Origin: Kondoa malvinella
Taxonomy: Eukaryota; Basidiomycota; Agaricostilbomycetes; Agaricostilbales; Kondoaceae
Assembly (NCBI GenBank): GCA_039545315.1
Contig: BCIM01000016.1
Location: forward strand, 124,001-188,000
Direction of reading: 5' to 3'
Length of the DNA stretch: 64,000 bases
This document shows positions 23,148 through 35,056 of this stretch, one piece after another. The position numbers were made by a program, and so were the translations under genes. Position 1 is the stretch's first letter. Every line of letters begins with the position of its first letter. The notes beneath the pieces were generated by a model that was not told where the DNA came from, ran no database searches, and worked only from the letters and a program-made list of their open reading frames with translations.

Positions 23148-26100
23148 ATGGCACCAGGTCCTTATTCAGTCGAAGTAACAAAGCCAAACCCAGGCGAAGG
23201 CGCAGTCGTATGCTTTGCCCGCGTTTCCCGCTGTGGCCTTCTGACACTCTTGCCCTGCAACAGAGACGATGCACGCTCAGCCCGGACGAGCTTCTGACCA
23301 TTCCAGAACCTGGCTGCCGAACTCTTTATGATTCTCTCGAACGAAGCGCTCGGCTCTTCCCTACGAACAAAGCACTTGGATGGAGAGACCAGATCAAAGT
23401 ACATGATGTCGAGAAAGAGATCACTAAGCAGGTGGATGGCAAAGAGGTCAAGGAGAAGAAGAACTGGAAGTACTTTGAGATGACGGTCAGCCAATTCATT
23501 GTCTTACTTTGGGCTTAGGCCGATATGGGCTTGTATTGTCTGACAGGACTACAAGTACATGAACTACTCGCAAGTGCAGCAAGAAGCGAAAGAGCTCGGA
23601 TCTGCGCTCAAGCACCTCGGGCTGGACAAGTCTACTCGCTTCAACATCTTTGCTTCCACTTCCCCTCACTGGTTCACCATGTCTTTTGCCTGTGTTACGC
23701 AATCCATCACTTTCTGCACGAGTTACGATTCATTAGGTGTTGACGGGGTTCGTCTTCCTCACTGCAATTCAGCCAAGCCGCTGATGAGCTTTGGGGACTC
23801 GAACAGCTTAAACATTCCCTCAACGAACCAGAGGTAGTAGGCATGTACACAAACGCCGATCTGCTCTCTACCGTCGCAGGCGCGATCGGCGACTGCCCAA
23901 CTGTCCGCGTCGTCATCTACCAAGGCGAGCTCACCGACAAGAGCCTCAAATCAAAGATCGAGTCCACAAGGGAGAACTTGAAGGTCTATTCTGTTGAGGA
24001 GCTTCGAGAATTGGGCAAAGCCAACCCTTGCGAACCTGTTCCGCCCAAGCCTGAAGACATTGCTTGCATTATGTACACGTGAGTCTTTTCCTCCCTATAC
24101 AGTATAGGTCCTCGAGTAACACGGCCTCACAGTTCTGGATCTACCGGCACGCCGAAAGGTGTCATCATCTCGCATCACCAAGTCGTTTCGTCCAGTAGGC
24201 AGTGAAGCTTGCTTAGCGTTTAAAAAGCTTACATGTGGTGTCTTTGCTGCAGTTGCTGGTGTTACTGTCCTGCTCGCCGATTTCGTGAAACCTGGAGAAT
24301 CCTACATCGGTGCGCACGCACGGATGTATGTCAGTTTATACAGCTGATTCCTCAGTGTCGTCGGCGTACAGCCTACTTGCCACTTGCTCGTGAGTGATGA
24401 GACATGTCTTCACTTTCGTTTGGATGCTAAAGATCCATACAGACATCCTTGAATTTGTCGTCGAAATGTGCATGTTCTACGTCGGCGTTCCGATGGGCTA
24501 CGGTAATGTCAAGACACTCACCGATACCTCAATGAAGAACTGCGTCGGCGATATCAGAGCTTTCCAACCTACCATCATGTGTGGTGTGCCTTCAGTTTGG
24601 GAATTGATCCGCAAAGGCATCCAAAGCAAAGTCAAAGCCGGTGGAGCAGTCAAGGAGAAACTCTTCCAAGGCGCTATGGCCGCAAAGACGTTCAACAAGA
24701 CGCTCTTTGGTGGTATTACCGATGCGGTCGTTTTCAAACAGGTGAAGCAGGCGACTGGTGGAAAGTTGAAATATGCCATGAGCGGTGGAGCACCTATCAG
24801 TCAGAGCACGCAGCAATTCTTGATGACTTGTTTGGTCACTACTATTCAAGGTTACGGTGAGTGGTGCGAAGACTTCGCAAATTCCTGTCTGATGCTTTAC
24901 TTTACTTACAGGTCTGACGGAGTCTTGCGGGTATGTCTCTCATCTTCCTCTCGGCCGTTGCTAAAGACAATTGCATTATGAAGTATGTGTGGTGAGTCTA
25001 AACGTAGCCTCTTCTTTACACGGGGTAGTGACGGATGGTTGTTGATTCACAGCCATTCTACCACCCAGCTACCCTCGTTACCACACCGTCGGTGTACCTG
25101 TCCCATCTATCGAAGTCAAGCTCGTGGACTGCAAAGATGCCGGCTACGTTACTTCCAACAAGCCATCGCAAGGTGAAATCTACATCCGTGGTGGATCAGT
25201 CACGCAGGGCTACTTCAAGGTTGGTCTTTTGCGCAGAGTTGTCGGCTTGAGGCTGATAAACGTTGCTCAATTAACAGAGGGACGACCTGACAAAGGAAGC
25301 TTTCACTGAAGACAAGTGGTTCATGACTGGTGACATTGGCCAGTGGAACGAAGATGGTACTCTGAGCATCATTGACCGAAAGAAGGTGCGGAGGATTCCA
25401 GATTTGTGTCAATGCACGCTTATTCCAGACCCCGTGCAGAACTTGATCAAGCTGTCTGGCGGCGAATACATTGCTTTGGAGGTCAGTGGTCTAACCCAGC
25501 GATCGCCAGTTGAAATATTGATTGCTTTACTCTGACAGAAACTCGAATCTACATACAAGGCTGCTCCTATCGTGTCCAACATTCTGGTCAGTTCGAGTTG
25601 ATGACAGTCAGCATTAGCTGATGATTGTTAATTCTACCGACAGGTTCACGCTGACCCGAACGCCAAGCAGCCTATGGCTGTGTGTTCTCCGTTATTCTGC
25701 ATTTATCCTATGCTGAGTTCCTGTTCTATAGATTATCTCTGTTCACGAAGCGAATTTGAAGCACCTAGCGGGTAAAGACCAAGATGCCGAATCGCTCTGT
25801 CAGGACAAAGCCGTCAAGAAGGCTGCGCTTCAGCAATTGAACGATGCTGGTAAACAAGCTGGCTTCAAGCAGATGGAGGTTCGTCAGGCTTTAGCGTCAC
25901 TGATAGTGTCAGCTGAGCTTCGGCATGTGTGAACAGCTTTTGCAAGACATAATTCTCACTGCAGAAGAATGGACACCTGCTAGTGGCTTGGTTACGCCAG
26001 CTCAGAAGTTGCAGGTGAGTAGACTCGCGTTGCATAAGTGAAAGCCCTTCACGACGTTCTGTCCATCACAGCGCAAGAAGTTGCAAGAGCATTACAAGGA

Positions 26101-26187
26101 ATCGATAGAGAAGACTGGCTACGGCAAAGGTAATGGTCATCATGCTGCTGTTTCACTACGTGCTCATTGGACCTGCCAGATTCTTGA
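23148..26187 (+). CDS. Long-chain fatty acyl-CoA synthetase (Faa/ACSL family)
   Basis: The protein belongs to the ANL adenylate-forming superfamily. Seen in order: N-terminal region with [10 protein letters not shown] and [20 protein letters not shown]; the P-loop-like AMP-binding motif [20 protein letters not shown] split by an intron at 24079; [18 protein letters not shown]; the substrate-domain block [24 protein letters not shown] around the intron at 24856; [20 protein letters not shown]; and the C-terminal lysine region [16 protein letters not shown]. It activates long-chain fatty acids to acyl-CoA using ATP. The start ATG at 23148 gives [10 protein letters not shown] and fits the family; the last exon is 8 nt (26180-26187) and gives the terminal residues KDS. 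About ten introns are inferred from frame continuity. No peroxisomal targeting signal is visible at the C-terminus, so a cytosolic/ER/lipid-droplet enzyme is more likely. Confidence 0.93.
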
Positions 26188-26399
26188 TCTTATGGTGGAC
26201 CTGTCAACTCTTTGGACAATAATTAGTTTCCTGCTGCTTCTTTCTGAGTGATTGCGATATCCTGGACCGTGTACTATTAGCTAGAAATCTAACGACGTAT
26301 ATTGACTGTTGCGAGACTTTAGCAAATCATTCTCGCTTGAAATCGGGCAAGTTGACCTTCCAAAGCGACGATATCCTTCAACCCAAGTGCACAACGATC

Positions 26400-27982
26400 A
26401 TGGCCATGCTGAGAGCAACTGCGAGCCGGTCACTCAAGTCCGCAGCGAACAGCAACAAGACAGCAGGAGCCAAGCGCTGTCTGGCAACTCCCGCCAACTC
26501 TGCTTTCGACTTTACCGTCAACCAGGCAGGCCCTTTCAAGACTGCCGCCCATGATGATGGCCAGTCGCCTACTTCGGCAATCTCTATTGTTCTCAAAGCC
26601 GGTCCAAGATATGAGCCATCGCCTGGTTTGGCGCATGCCTTGAAAAACTTTGTATTCCGCGTGAGGTGACCAGGAGCCAGTCTCAGTATGAAGTGCTGAT
26701 TATGTCGACTGTTGTATGCTCACAGACTACCAACAAGCGAAGTGCTTTGAGAGTCATTAGGGAAACTGAGATTTATGGAGGAGTGCTTTCGAGTTCGCTT
26801 TCAAGGGAGCACCTCTTCTTGACTGCAGAGTTCCTAAGGGGAGACGAGTGAGTGCAGCTATGTTTGCATCATGCAGAACATGCGCCTAAACTTTCATTTG
26901 ACAGGGCCTACTTTGCTGAACTACTGGGCGATGTGTTGGGCGAATCGAAATTGACAGCACACGAATTCAACGAAGAAGTCGTACCTCAGCTCCAGTCAGA
27001 ATACAGCCAAGCCAGCTCGGAAGCGTCTACTCTTGCTATGGATGTCATGCACCAGCTCGCTTTCCGCAGAGGTCTGGGCAACTCCATGTTCGCTACACCG
27101 CACGTTCAGGTCAACTACGACAATGCCTCTTCATTTGCCAAAACTGCTCTAACCAACTCGTCCGATATGGCCGTTGTCGCTTCCGGCGTCGACGCAAACA
27201 CCTTGAAAGGCCTCGTAGCCGACTACTTCCCTTCGCAAAACTCGAACGCTTCTTCTCCAGCTTCAGCTTCATCAAGCTACTTTGGCGGCGAGATCAGATT
27301 ACCTTCCAACTCGCACGGATCCGGCGAACATGACAAAGGTCATGCCGAGCACGCCCACATCCTAGCCGGTTTCAAGGGTGGTCCAGCTTCAGCCGTGGAA
27401 TACACTGTTCTCCGTTACCTCCTCGGCGGTGAACCAGCTGTGAAATGGTCTACTGGTCACTCTGCTTTATCATCTTCTGCACCTGGCGCAAAAGCTTTCA
27501 ACCTCGGTTACAGCGACACTGGTCTTGTTGGTTTCAGCGTAGATGCACCTGTTTCGCAAGCGGGTGATATTGCGAGGAAAGCGGTTGCCGCGTTCAAGAA
27601 TGTTAGCCAGGGCGTTAAAGATGAACAATTGAAGGCTGCCGTGCAAAAGGCCAAGTTTGCTGTTGCATCTCAGCTGGAGAGCAGGGCGGGCAAGTTAGAG
27701 TTGATTGGTAGTCAGGTGAGTTGGTCTGCGCATTTGCTGTGTTTGCAGCTGATGTCCCGCCATTTCACAGCTCATGGCCGGATCTACTTCTGATGTACTT
27801 GCTGCTCTAGACAAGGTCACTGCTGAATCAGTCGCCAAGGTTCGTGAGACAGCTAGATGTGCTTTGTTCATGCTTACTGGATATCTGATGAACAGGCCGC
27901 TGCATCTGCACTCCAGTCAAAACCCAGCATGGTCGTCGTCGGCGACACGCACGCTCTGCCTCACGCAGATGAGCTCTTCTGA
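26400..27982 (+). CDS. QCR2: Ubiquinol-cytochrome c reductase core protein 2 (Qcr2)
   Basis: The N-terminus MAMLRATASRSLKSAANSN is basic and Ser-rich, as in a mitochondrial presequence. An M16 metallopeptidase-like fold follows: SAISIVLKAGPRYEPSPGLA, HALKNFVFRTTNKRSALRVI, then FNEEVVPQLQSEY and the second half with HILAGFKGGPASAVEYTVLR. The HXXEH zinc site of active M16 peptidases is replaced by HALKN, as expected for the non-catalytic core 2 subunit of respiratory complex III. It sits on the matrix side of the bc1 complex. Splits include introns at 26666-26724 and 27716-27769; the last exon ends at 27982 with HADELF. Length (about 430 residues) matches fungal Qcr2. Confidence 0.92.
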
Positions 27983-28322
27983 GGGTATTTGCTGCTGTTC
28001 TTTTGTATGTAGGCCGGAAGGGGGGAAAAGCATACAGAACCTTTCGATGTGCGATACTCTTGCTCGCAGGGTGCGATGCGTCTGCTGTTTAGCTAGATCC
28101 TCTGTCTGTCTATTATAAACGCAGTGCATAGCCTTGACTTTGTGCACGTCATTCGCATTCCCTCGCGTCTACCATCTCACACGTCGACGATACATCAAAT
28201 GGATAGGTGCGTAGCTCCACGCAGCGCATAGGATGCTTCTGATACAGGTCTGGCAGCTTTATGAACGTGAGCAAACCATTGACCGACTTCTGCGCTGCCA
28301 AACTTAGACGCGCTATACGCAG
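27983..28322. other. Intergenic region, QCR2 to DUF7721 gene
   Basis: About 340 bp with no supported coding exon. It likely contains the QCR2 3' UTR and the promoter and leader of the next gene in the same orientation. Confidence 0.4.
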
Positions 28323-29304
28323 ATGGCCAAGCAAGGCTACAGCGCCTATCAGCATTCACAGAACCAAGGTCAGCAGCAACCTCAAGGTGGCAGCCAATAC
28401 AACACTCAAGGAGGTGCTCTTAACCTCGTGAGTCTGTCATCTTCTGCATAGCGGTTTCGGTTGGCTCATATCTGCGCTGGAAGGGAGGAGCTGCTGAGCA
28501 GGCAAAGCGTACGTGGTAAGGACTGTTGCCCAGTACTGCGCTGAAAGGCAATGCGCAGACGAGGCGAATGACCAAGATGGATCCCTCTTCGACTCTGCTC
28601 TCAGCTTTCTTAACCAGAAGAAGGACAATGTATATGAGCAGCTAACTCAGCATCCATCCAGTCTGATACCTCCTTGTAGAACGAGGTTGATGGCGATGTC
28701 GACGAAGATGACGTTCAGCGAGCTCATACTGAAGCGTACGAGCGAGGTAACAGCCAGAACATGAATGCAAACTCAATGGGCGCGGCCGCTGCCTTGCAAG
28801 GTAAGATAATCAGGCTCGCAGCTCGATTCCGTTGGCTGAGATCAACATCAAGCTATGAAAATGTTTACTAGCGGTGGAGCATCGAGCGGACACCAGAATC
28901 AGACCGGTTCTGGTGGTGGTGGAATGCAAGCAATGCTCAGTACGTGTGCAGCTGTTCAGAAAGCAACCTTACTCACTCAAGCAATTGCCAAAGTCGGAAA
29001 AGCCATGAGCGAAGCAGCAAAGCTCTTTGATTCGTCACCACCTGCCCAAGGCAACAAGCAGGATGCTGTCTCGTCAGCAGGGTTGACAGTCATGAAGGTC
29101 GGTGAACATCGGCGTGGTTGAAAGCCCTCATTGACTAACTGAAACTCTCCATGACCTACAGCTCCTGCTCAAATCAAAGTTCTCTGGCACTACCGGAGCA
29201 GGAAGTGGCGGCGGTGGAGGTCTAGCAGGCCTGGCTGGAAAGTCAGTTCACAGTCATCGTCTGCTGGATGTCATGCTGATTACTTGATTTCAAGGTTCTT
29301 CTGA
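28323..29304 (+). CDS. DUF7721 'beta-flanking' family protein
   Basis: Starts MAKQGYSAYQHSQNQGQQQP, a Gln/Gly/Asn-rich head. The conserved core follows across several exons: DGSLFDSALSFLNQKKDN, an acidic turn (VDGDVDEDDVQRAH), MGAAAALQAMKMFTSGG, MAMSEAAKLFDSSPPAQGNK and a C-terminal Gly-rich block ending GLAGLAGKFF (last exon 29295-29304). This order matches the DUF7721 family, often annotated 'beta-flanking protein', which is common in fungi and of unknown function. No signal peptide or membrane segment is seen. It ends 185 bp from the end of the convergent SEC21 gene. Confidence 0.78.
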
Positions 29305-29489
29305 AGTAGAAACCGAATTTGATACTCCCCATGTATGCCTGCAGCATTGAAATATGACCAGTCTGTTCTTCCTCGCTGACAATCTGCCAATCTGCACGTT
29401 TGCTTCCCACAAAGTCGCCATCTTCGACGTGATCAGAAAGCCCAAAGCATATCACAAGCTAATGCGCTATAATGCATACAAAGACTCGC

Positions 29490-32400
29490 TCAACCAATCG
29501 CGCTAATTACAAGCTGTGCGGCGCTTTCCTTTTCCGCCCTGGCTGACAGTTCCAGAGTAACACCAGACCCGCTCGCGTAAGTCATCCTAGCTCTTGCCAG
29601 CACCTTGCCTCCATCACCACACACCAGACCCGACAGATTGAGAGTATGCACTGTGGAAGAAGCAGGGGTTTCAGAGCCGCCCAGCGGTTCCATGCCTAGC
29701 ACATCGACCAAAGAATCGCATGCAGCTGGCGAAGCAGTATATCAGCAAAGGCCAAGTTGGTTAACGTCTCAACTGACCTTTCAGACTCTCCAATGCCGAT
29801 AGAGCAAAGGTTTCCGTCAGACTTGCGCCTGACCTCAATCGATCCCATTCTGTTGCGAAAGTTGCATAGCTTGGTATCATGTAGTCCGCAGCGCCAATGT
29901 CGACCTCTTCAAGCTGGTACTCATCTTCGTAGCCTTCCTCTTCTGGCTCGCCTGATGCAGGGTCGACTTCTTTGCTAAGGAATTTGAGGGTGTTGCCGAA
30001 CGTGCCGGAGAAGAAGTCTGCCGGACTGTCTCTGGTGAATGAGACGTAGACGATGCCGCTGCTGTCTGAAGAAAGGGAGGGGATAGGAATGATGAAGTCT
30101 TCTGTCACACCAGCCTCGACAGGCGACATGATAACTGAAACTTGCTCGAGGACAGTGTCGGGAATAGTGTTGCGAACATTGAACTGTAAACCAGGGATAC
30201 CAATCAGCGAAACAACTTCGCATCAAGCTCCTGGCATACCTGGAAGACGATGTGCTCCTTGAAGACATGCTTGACAGCAGTTACAACGTATTCCGTCTCG
30301 CTTTCGGTGAGCTCGACAGGTCGAAGAGAGCTCTTGAGAACGGGACCATACGATGCCAGCTCGGGCACTTCGGAGAGCTGCTGGATATAAAGATTCTTGG
30401 CATCTGCAGGAGTGGTGGGTGTTGCCGCAATGCTGGTCTCCTTCTTTGACTTTGACACTGCTGAGGCATCGCCAACGACTTCTTCGCTTCGTGCGCCTGT
30501 GAGTCATAGAGTCTCTCAATCTGTTTTCAGGATTGTAGATCAGCACTCACGTAGAGCTTCCTGTCTCGCTTGATCTTTGCTAATCTTAGGCACGCTATCG
30601 AGCTTGAAAGGTTGTGTAGATGCATCAGGGTCTTGGATGTAGGAAAGAAGTTGCGCTTCGAGAGCGGGAAGAGCGAATGTTGATTCTGTCAAGCGACGCA
30701 GACCAGAATCAGCACTAGGCTGATCTTGCCCTGGCACACTGACCATCTTTGACCAACGTCTCGCCGAGAGGTTCATCCTTAATGACTTGCAGATACAGCG
30801 CAGCACGATCCCGGACTTCATCATCCACATCGTCCAAACACCTAGCCCTCCAAATCAGCTTGGTCCCTTATCTAGCAGGCGACATACCTGGTAAGCAGCA
30901 CATTGATAGAGTTCTTTACGCCCATATCAGCAACATTGACACCAAACTTGGCCAAACTCGAGACAGCCGCAGCTCGGACAATCGCATTTTCCAGAATGAC
31001 CCGGTTGTAGATGTAGCGGATGTATTTGCTTGGTTGAGGTGCTTTAGGTCCTTCCACGCCAAGCAAATGCAATATCCGCACAGAGAGTTTGGTAAATTCG
31101 CAATCTTCAATGAATTCGCAGAGTTGTGATAGAGCTGGCGGTGGCCATTCCAGAATCAGCACGAGGCTGAATATCGCGAGAGAGTACCAACCTGCTTCCT
31201 TACTATCACCAATGAACTTGATCATGTCGAAGATAGCCTCTACAACAGCCTTCTTGAAATCGTACCCACCCTCATCTCTCAAGATGCCGGAAAGGAAAGT
31301 AAGCATGGTAGACTGTTTGGCTGGGAACTTGAGGCATAGAGCGCGGATGGCATTGACGACGATGACTTTGAACTCGTCGCTGATTTCGGACATGAAGGCT
31401 GAGATTTGTTTCATGAGCCTGTCGACTGAGGCTTCGTTTCCAGTCTGTCACAAACAACTTCGCATGAGTACTCAACACAGAACACCAGAGAGCTGTGCTG
31501 ACCTTCAGCAGAGTAGTGATAGCATAAGTAGCCACACTGCGGTTGTCATCATTGATGAGTTTCTCGATATCGTAATTACAACCAGCAACAGCCGTTGCGT
31601 TAGTCTGAGCGAGCATGCTGAGTGTACGGATAGCAGCAAATTTGAGAGTAGCTTTGGGTGAAGAGAGGAATAGTTGGAGTACAGCGATAGGTCGGGCGAG
31701 CTCTTGTGCAGTGACGTTGCGCATTTCGCAAATGACTCGAGCGGCTTCGTAGTTGACCATGTCGCTCTTGTGTCGTAAGTAGTTCTCTAGAAGCTCGAAC
31801 ATCTGGCGGTGCAGGCTGTTAGCAGTCAGTAGTCAGTAGCTGATGCAAGGAGACGCAGAGATCGGCTGACTTTGGATCTTCTTCCATAACTTTGGCGATG
31901 AACCGGACAAGCATACAGATAGCATACGGACTTCTGAGCTGACTTGCTGCTCCGCCTTTGTTGCCCAACCCGCTTAGCTGACCGATGACTTTTGTTACAG
32001 CCATTCTATCCTGCTGCCTGATGACATAGAGCAGGCCAAGTGCATGATACTGAGTGATGAAAGAGTTGCTCTGCACAGCTTGATATCCAGGAGCAGAAGA
32101 CTGTTGACCATATTGACCAGAGAAACCGCCTAGGTAATTCGACGCGGAAGAACCAAAAGATGAAGTGTTCTTTGCTACGATTGCTTCTTGTGCTTCGTTT
32201 GACCAACGTCTGATTACGTCTTTTGCGATTGGGAAGAGGTGGTAGGCTGATACGAGGGCGGCTGAGGAGATCGAAGAGTTTTTGTCCACTATCGCAGACT
32301 TGTAGAATCGCTCTACACCTTGAAGCATTTGTCCCTGTGAGAAGACGAAGACTCTTGAGCACAATGAGTGCATAGAGCTAGGTCGACTCACGTCAATGAT

Positions 32401-32918
32401 CCGGCATAATGTTCTGCTGGCATTCGGGCGATAGATGACTTCCAGGTTTCCCTGCATGTCCTTCATGATACTCGACGTGACCATAATGACATCCTCTGCG
32501 ACGTTGGCCAGTTCCTTGATAACGAGATAGACCATCTGCCTCAATGCCGGATCTTTATGCTGAAATAGCTTGGTAACGCCAAAGAAGAGCGTTGTCGCTT
32601 CTTGCGTGCCAAACGTCTCGCCTACATAGAGGAGATAGATGATTTTGGTGAGCAGAATCTATATGCAGACACACGTCGTTGTCAGCCTTGTCTGCCCTTG
32701 GCTTGAACGAGCTCGTGATGCGCGCACCCTGCATTTGCGAGGAGAGATGGGCGATTCGTTAAACACTCGCGCTTCCTGGAACACAGACGTCTTGTCTTGC
32801 CAAAAGAAGCCAACAGCTACGCGCGAGCAACACACGACTTGGCTGAATTCTCACGACCTCGCGAAGTGAAAGACGCACCGCTCGTGTCTGCGGCCATATC
32901 ATCCTTCTTGAATGACAT
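29490..32918 (-). CDS. SEC21: Coatomer gamma subunit (COPI, Sec21)
   Basis: Read on the minus strand, the first exon is [14 protein letters not shown] (start 32918). After two introns come [19 protein letters not shown] and [20 protein letters not shown], then [20 protein letters not shown] and [11 protein letters not shown], the conserved adaptin-like HEAT/armadillo solenoid of gamma-COP. The middle holds [20 protein letters not shown] and ARVICEMRN. The C-terminal appendage runs from about 30450 ([20 protein letters not shown]) to the stop at 29490. Gamma-COP is part of the F-subcomplex of COPI, which coats Golgi-to-ER vesicles and binds ArfGAP and dilysine cargo. Roughly 900 residues are expected and the exon sum agrees. 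About ten short introns interrupt it. Confidence 0.93.
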
Positions 32919-33096
32919 GTTGGCAGGCTGTGCGCGCTGATAGTGAGACCTGAAGGGGATTGAGCGAAATGGTCTCGTCTCAAGCGTGAAGCTGCCTCAA
33001 GAGGTCGGGTCGGCATTACCGGAGATTTCAAAGAGAGAGAAGCAGAGGAAGTGAAGACATTAAGGTATGCATTAAAAAGCTATAGGAACTACTAGA

Positions 33097-34543
33097 TTAG
33101 AAGCTAAACTTTACAGGACTGGACCTCTCTCCTTCCGACATTAGGTTTCTGACATCCATCCTTCGCGACTTTGCTTCAGGCAGCTCAACCAGATCCCTCT
33201 GATCGCTCTGCATCTTATCATATGATCGCTTGCGCATGGTAGACCCGCTTCCATTCTCGTGTTCTTCTGATCGAGATCGTTTCTGGCCAAGAGTGCTTTC
33301 AGCCATCATCACGCTCGGCGAAGGAAGGACTAAAGTCGAGTCTGGGCTATGACGGCGAGGCATGAGGATGACAGGTCTTTGTGGTGCACGGTGTCCAGTC
33401 AGATCTGATAGAGAGCGGGCCCGACTTCTTGCTTCGGTTGGGGCGAGACTGGCGAAGCCCGAAGAAAGCTGCTGGACTACTGGCGGCAAGGACCAAGAGA
33501 TCAAAGGAGGCATTCGAAGAACAGGTTGTTGAGTTGATCTGAGCTTTTCCGGGTGCACGCGGACGTTCTGATATATGGACTGGGACGGGCGAGGGCCTGG
33601 ATTTGCCCTGTGATTGGTCTGGAAGAAAGAGCCTCTTCTGGGTTCGGTAGATGGATGAATGGGCGCTCTTCTGACTACTGGCTGCTCGACTCGAGCTGAA
33701 GGAGGAGTAAGCGACTTGGGACCGTATGCTTGTGCGAAAGGGTTCTTAAGTGATCTGACGTCGTTCGTTATCATCGAGCTGGTTGGCAGGACACCAGGAC
33801 CTTGAAAAAGTCAGAGAGGCTTCTTAGGATAAAGGGCAAGGACAAGCTTACCATCTGAGGCACCCAACTCTGCTTCAGTTCCAAGCTCAAGATCCCACTT
33901 ATCGACAGTAGTACGTGTCTTCGGGCTGTCCTTGCCAGGTGTTGGGTAAGAGACTTGGTATCTCCAATACGCAAGCGTCTACCGATACGTCAGCCTTGTC
34001 TAGTAACAGGCGCAGGCAGCTGACCTTTCCGAATCCCAAACCATCCTTCTTTCCGCATTGAACCTTGTCGATCCGCACAGTGGTGGGCTTCTCATCAATC
34101 AAGGACTTCTCCCAAGAACCATCAGGCTTAACAGTCCTCATTTGAACGTATTCGCCAACCTGAAACAAAGGGCCAGGATGAATCAACGGATGTCAAAACA
34201 TCAGAAGCCGAGCACTCACCCAAAGAGCTGGCTTGGGCGAATAGAAACGAAAGAGAAAGCAGCGAAGTAGATCAGAAGTGAGCGGTCCTTTGCGAGCCGC
34301 ATTGACCATTTCGATGCGAGCTTGAGGCGCAACGCCCCATCGATCTTGCTTTCGAGCTGGTTTGGCAAAGATGGGCTGACTTAAGGCTGGCGTCGTGCGT
34401 GAGGCTTCTGACTTGAAAGCAGGTCGCTCTTCGACGATAGGAAGCGAGCGAGAGGTCATTGGAAGACGACTTTGAGCACGAGCGAGAGCAGCGTTGCTTT
34501 CGTGCTCAGATGCTCGGGAGCGAGTAATAACTGATGTTGCCAT
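33097..34543 (-). CDS. Unrecognised Ser/Pro/Arg-rich protein with a small conserved-looking core
   Basis: Three to four exons are joined on the minus strand: 34543-34217 (MATSVITRSRASEHESNAAL...), about 34161-34020, 33985-33850 and 33810-33097. The N-terminus is basic and disordered. The only compact part is the middle (LRCFLFRFYSPKPALW, VGEYVQMRTVKPDGSWEKSL, KWDLELG), which has the look of a small beta-rich module. The C-terminal 225 residues are Pro/Ser/Arg-rich with a likely bipartite nuclear localisation signal (KRSRSEEHENG...RKRSYDK). No known domain is recognised. It is divergently transcribed from the cohesin-loader gene with about 510 bp between the two start codons. Confidence 0.65.
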
Positions 34544-35056
34544 AATTTGATGCGAGAGGCAATGGAGTAGAGGAAGACAGCCTTGGCGGATGGAAGAGAA
34601 GGGCGAAGGCAAGAGCAGAGAGCCAAGAAGGCACAAAGGATCGCTTGGAAGCTGTATTTGAAAGACGGGTGCAAGTCTTCTATTGTACGTCTTCTCAAAG
34701 CAAAGTCGAGAGGGAAGACGTCCAGAGGCAATCATCTTGCGACACAAATCAGACCGAGTCAAGGCTATCGTTCAGCTGCAGTACAGCACCAGGCGAATAG
34801 ACAAGAGATTTTTTGTGAGACAGTGGAGGCCTATCGAGCCTACTTGCCCTGAGCCAGTAGACGGATTCTGAGAAGACATATTCGAACGAGACAGCCCTTC
34901 GGACGGACAAGAGCAAGAAGATGAAAGCGAGCTGAGCAGCGGCTATAAGCAGAACGGACGGGAGAGATACAGAAAGAGGCGAGGCCAGATGTCAAGCCTA
35001 GCGAAAACATCGTGCATATTATTACGCGCCCTTTGAGCGATACGGCGTTGCGAAAG
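34544..35056. promoter_or_regulatory. Shared divergent promoter region
   Basis: This 513-bp stretch lies between the start codons of the minus-strand unknown gene and the plus-strand MAU2 gene. It contains purine-rich blocks (GAAGG/GAGAG-type around 34580-34640) and no supported coding exon. Confidence 0.45.

Noticed and set aside
33760..34480. A chromodomain or Tudor domain in the orphan protein
   Set aside because: The VGEYVQMRTVKPDGSW segment looks beta-rich, but the aromatic cage residues of these domains cannot be assigned.
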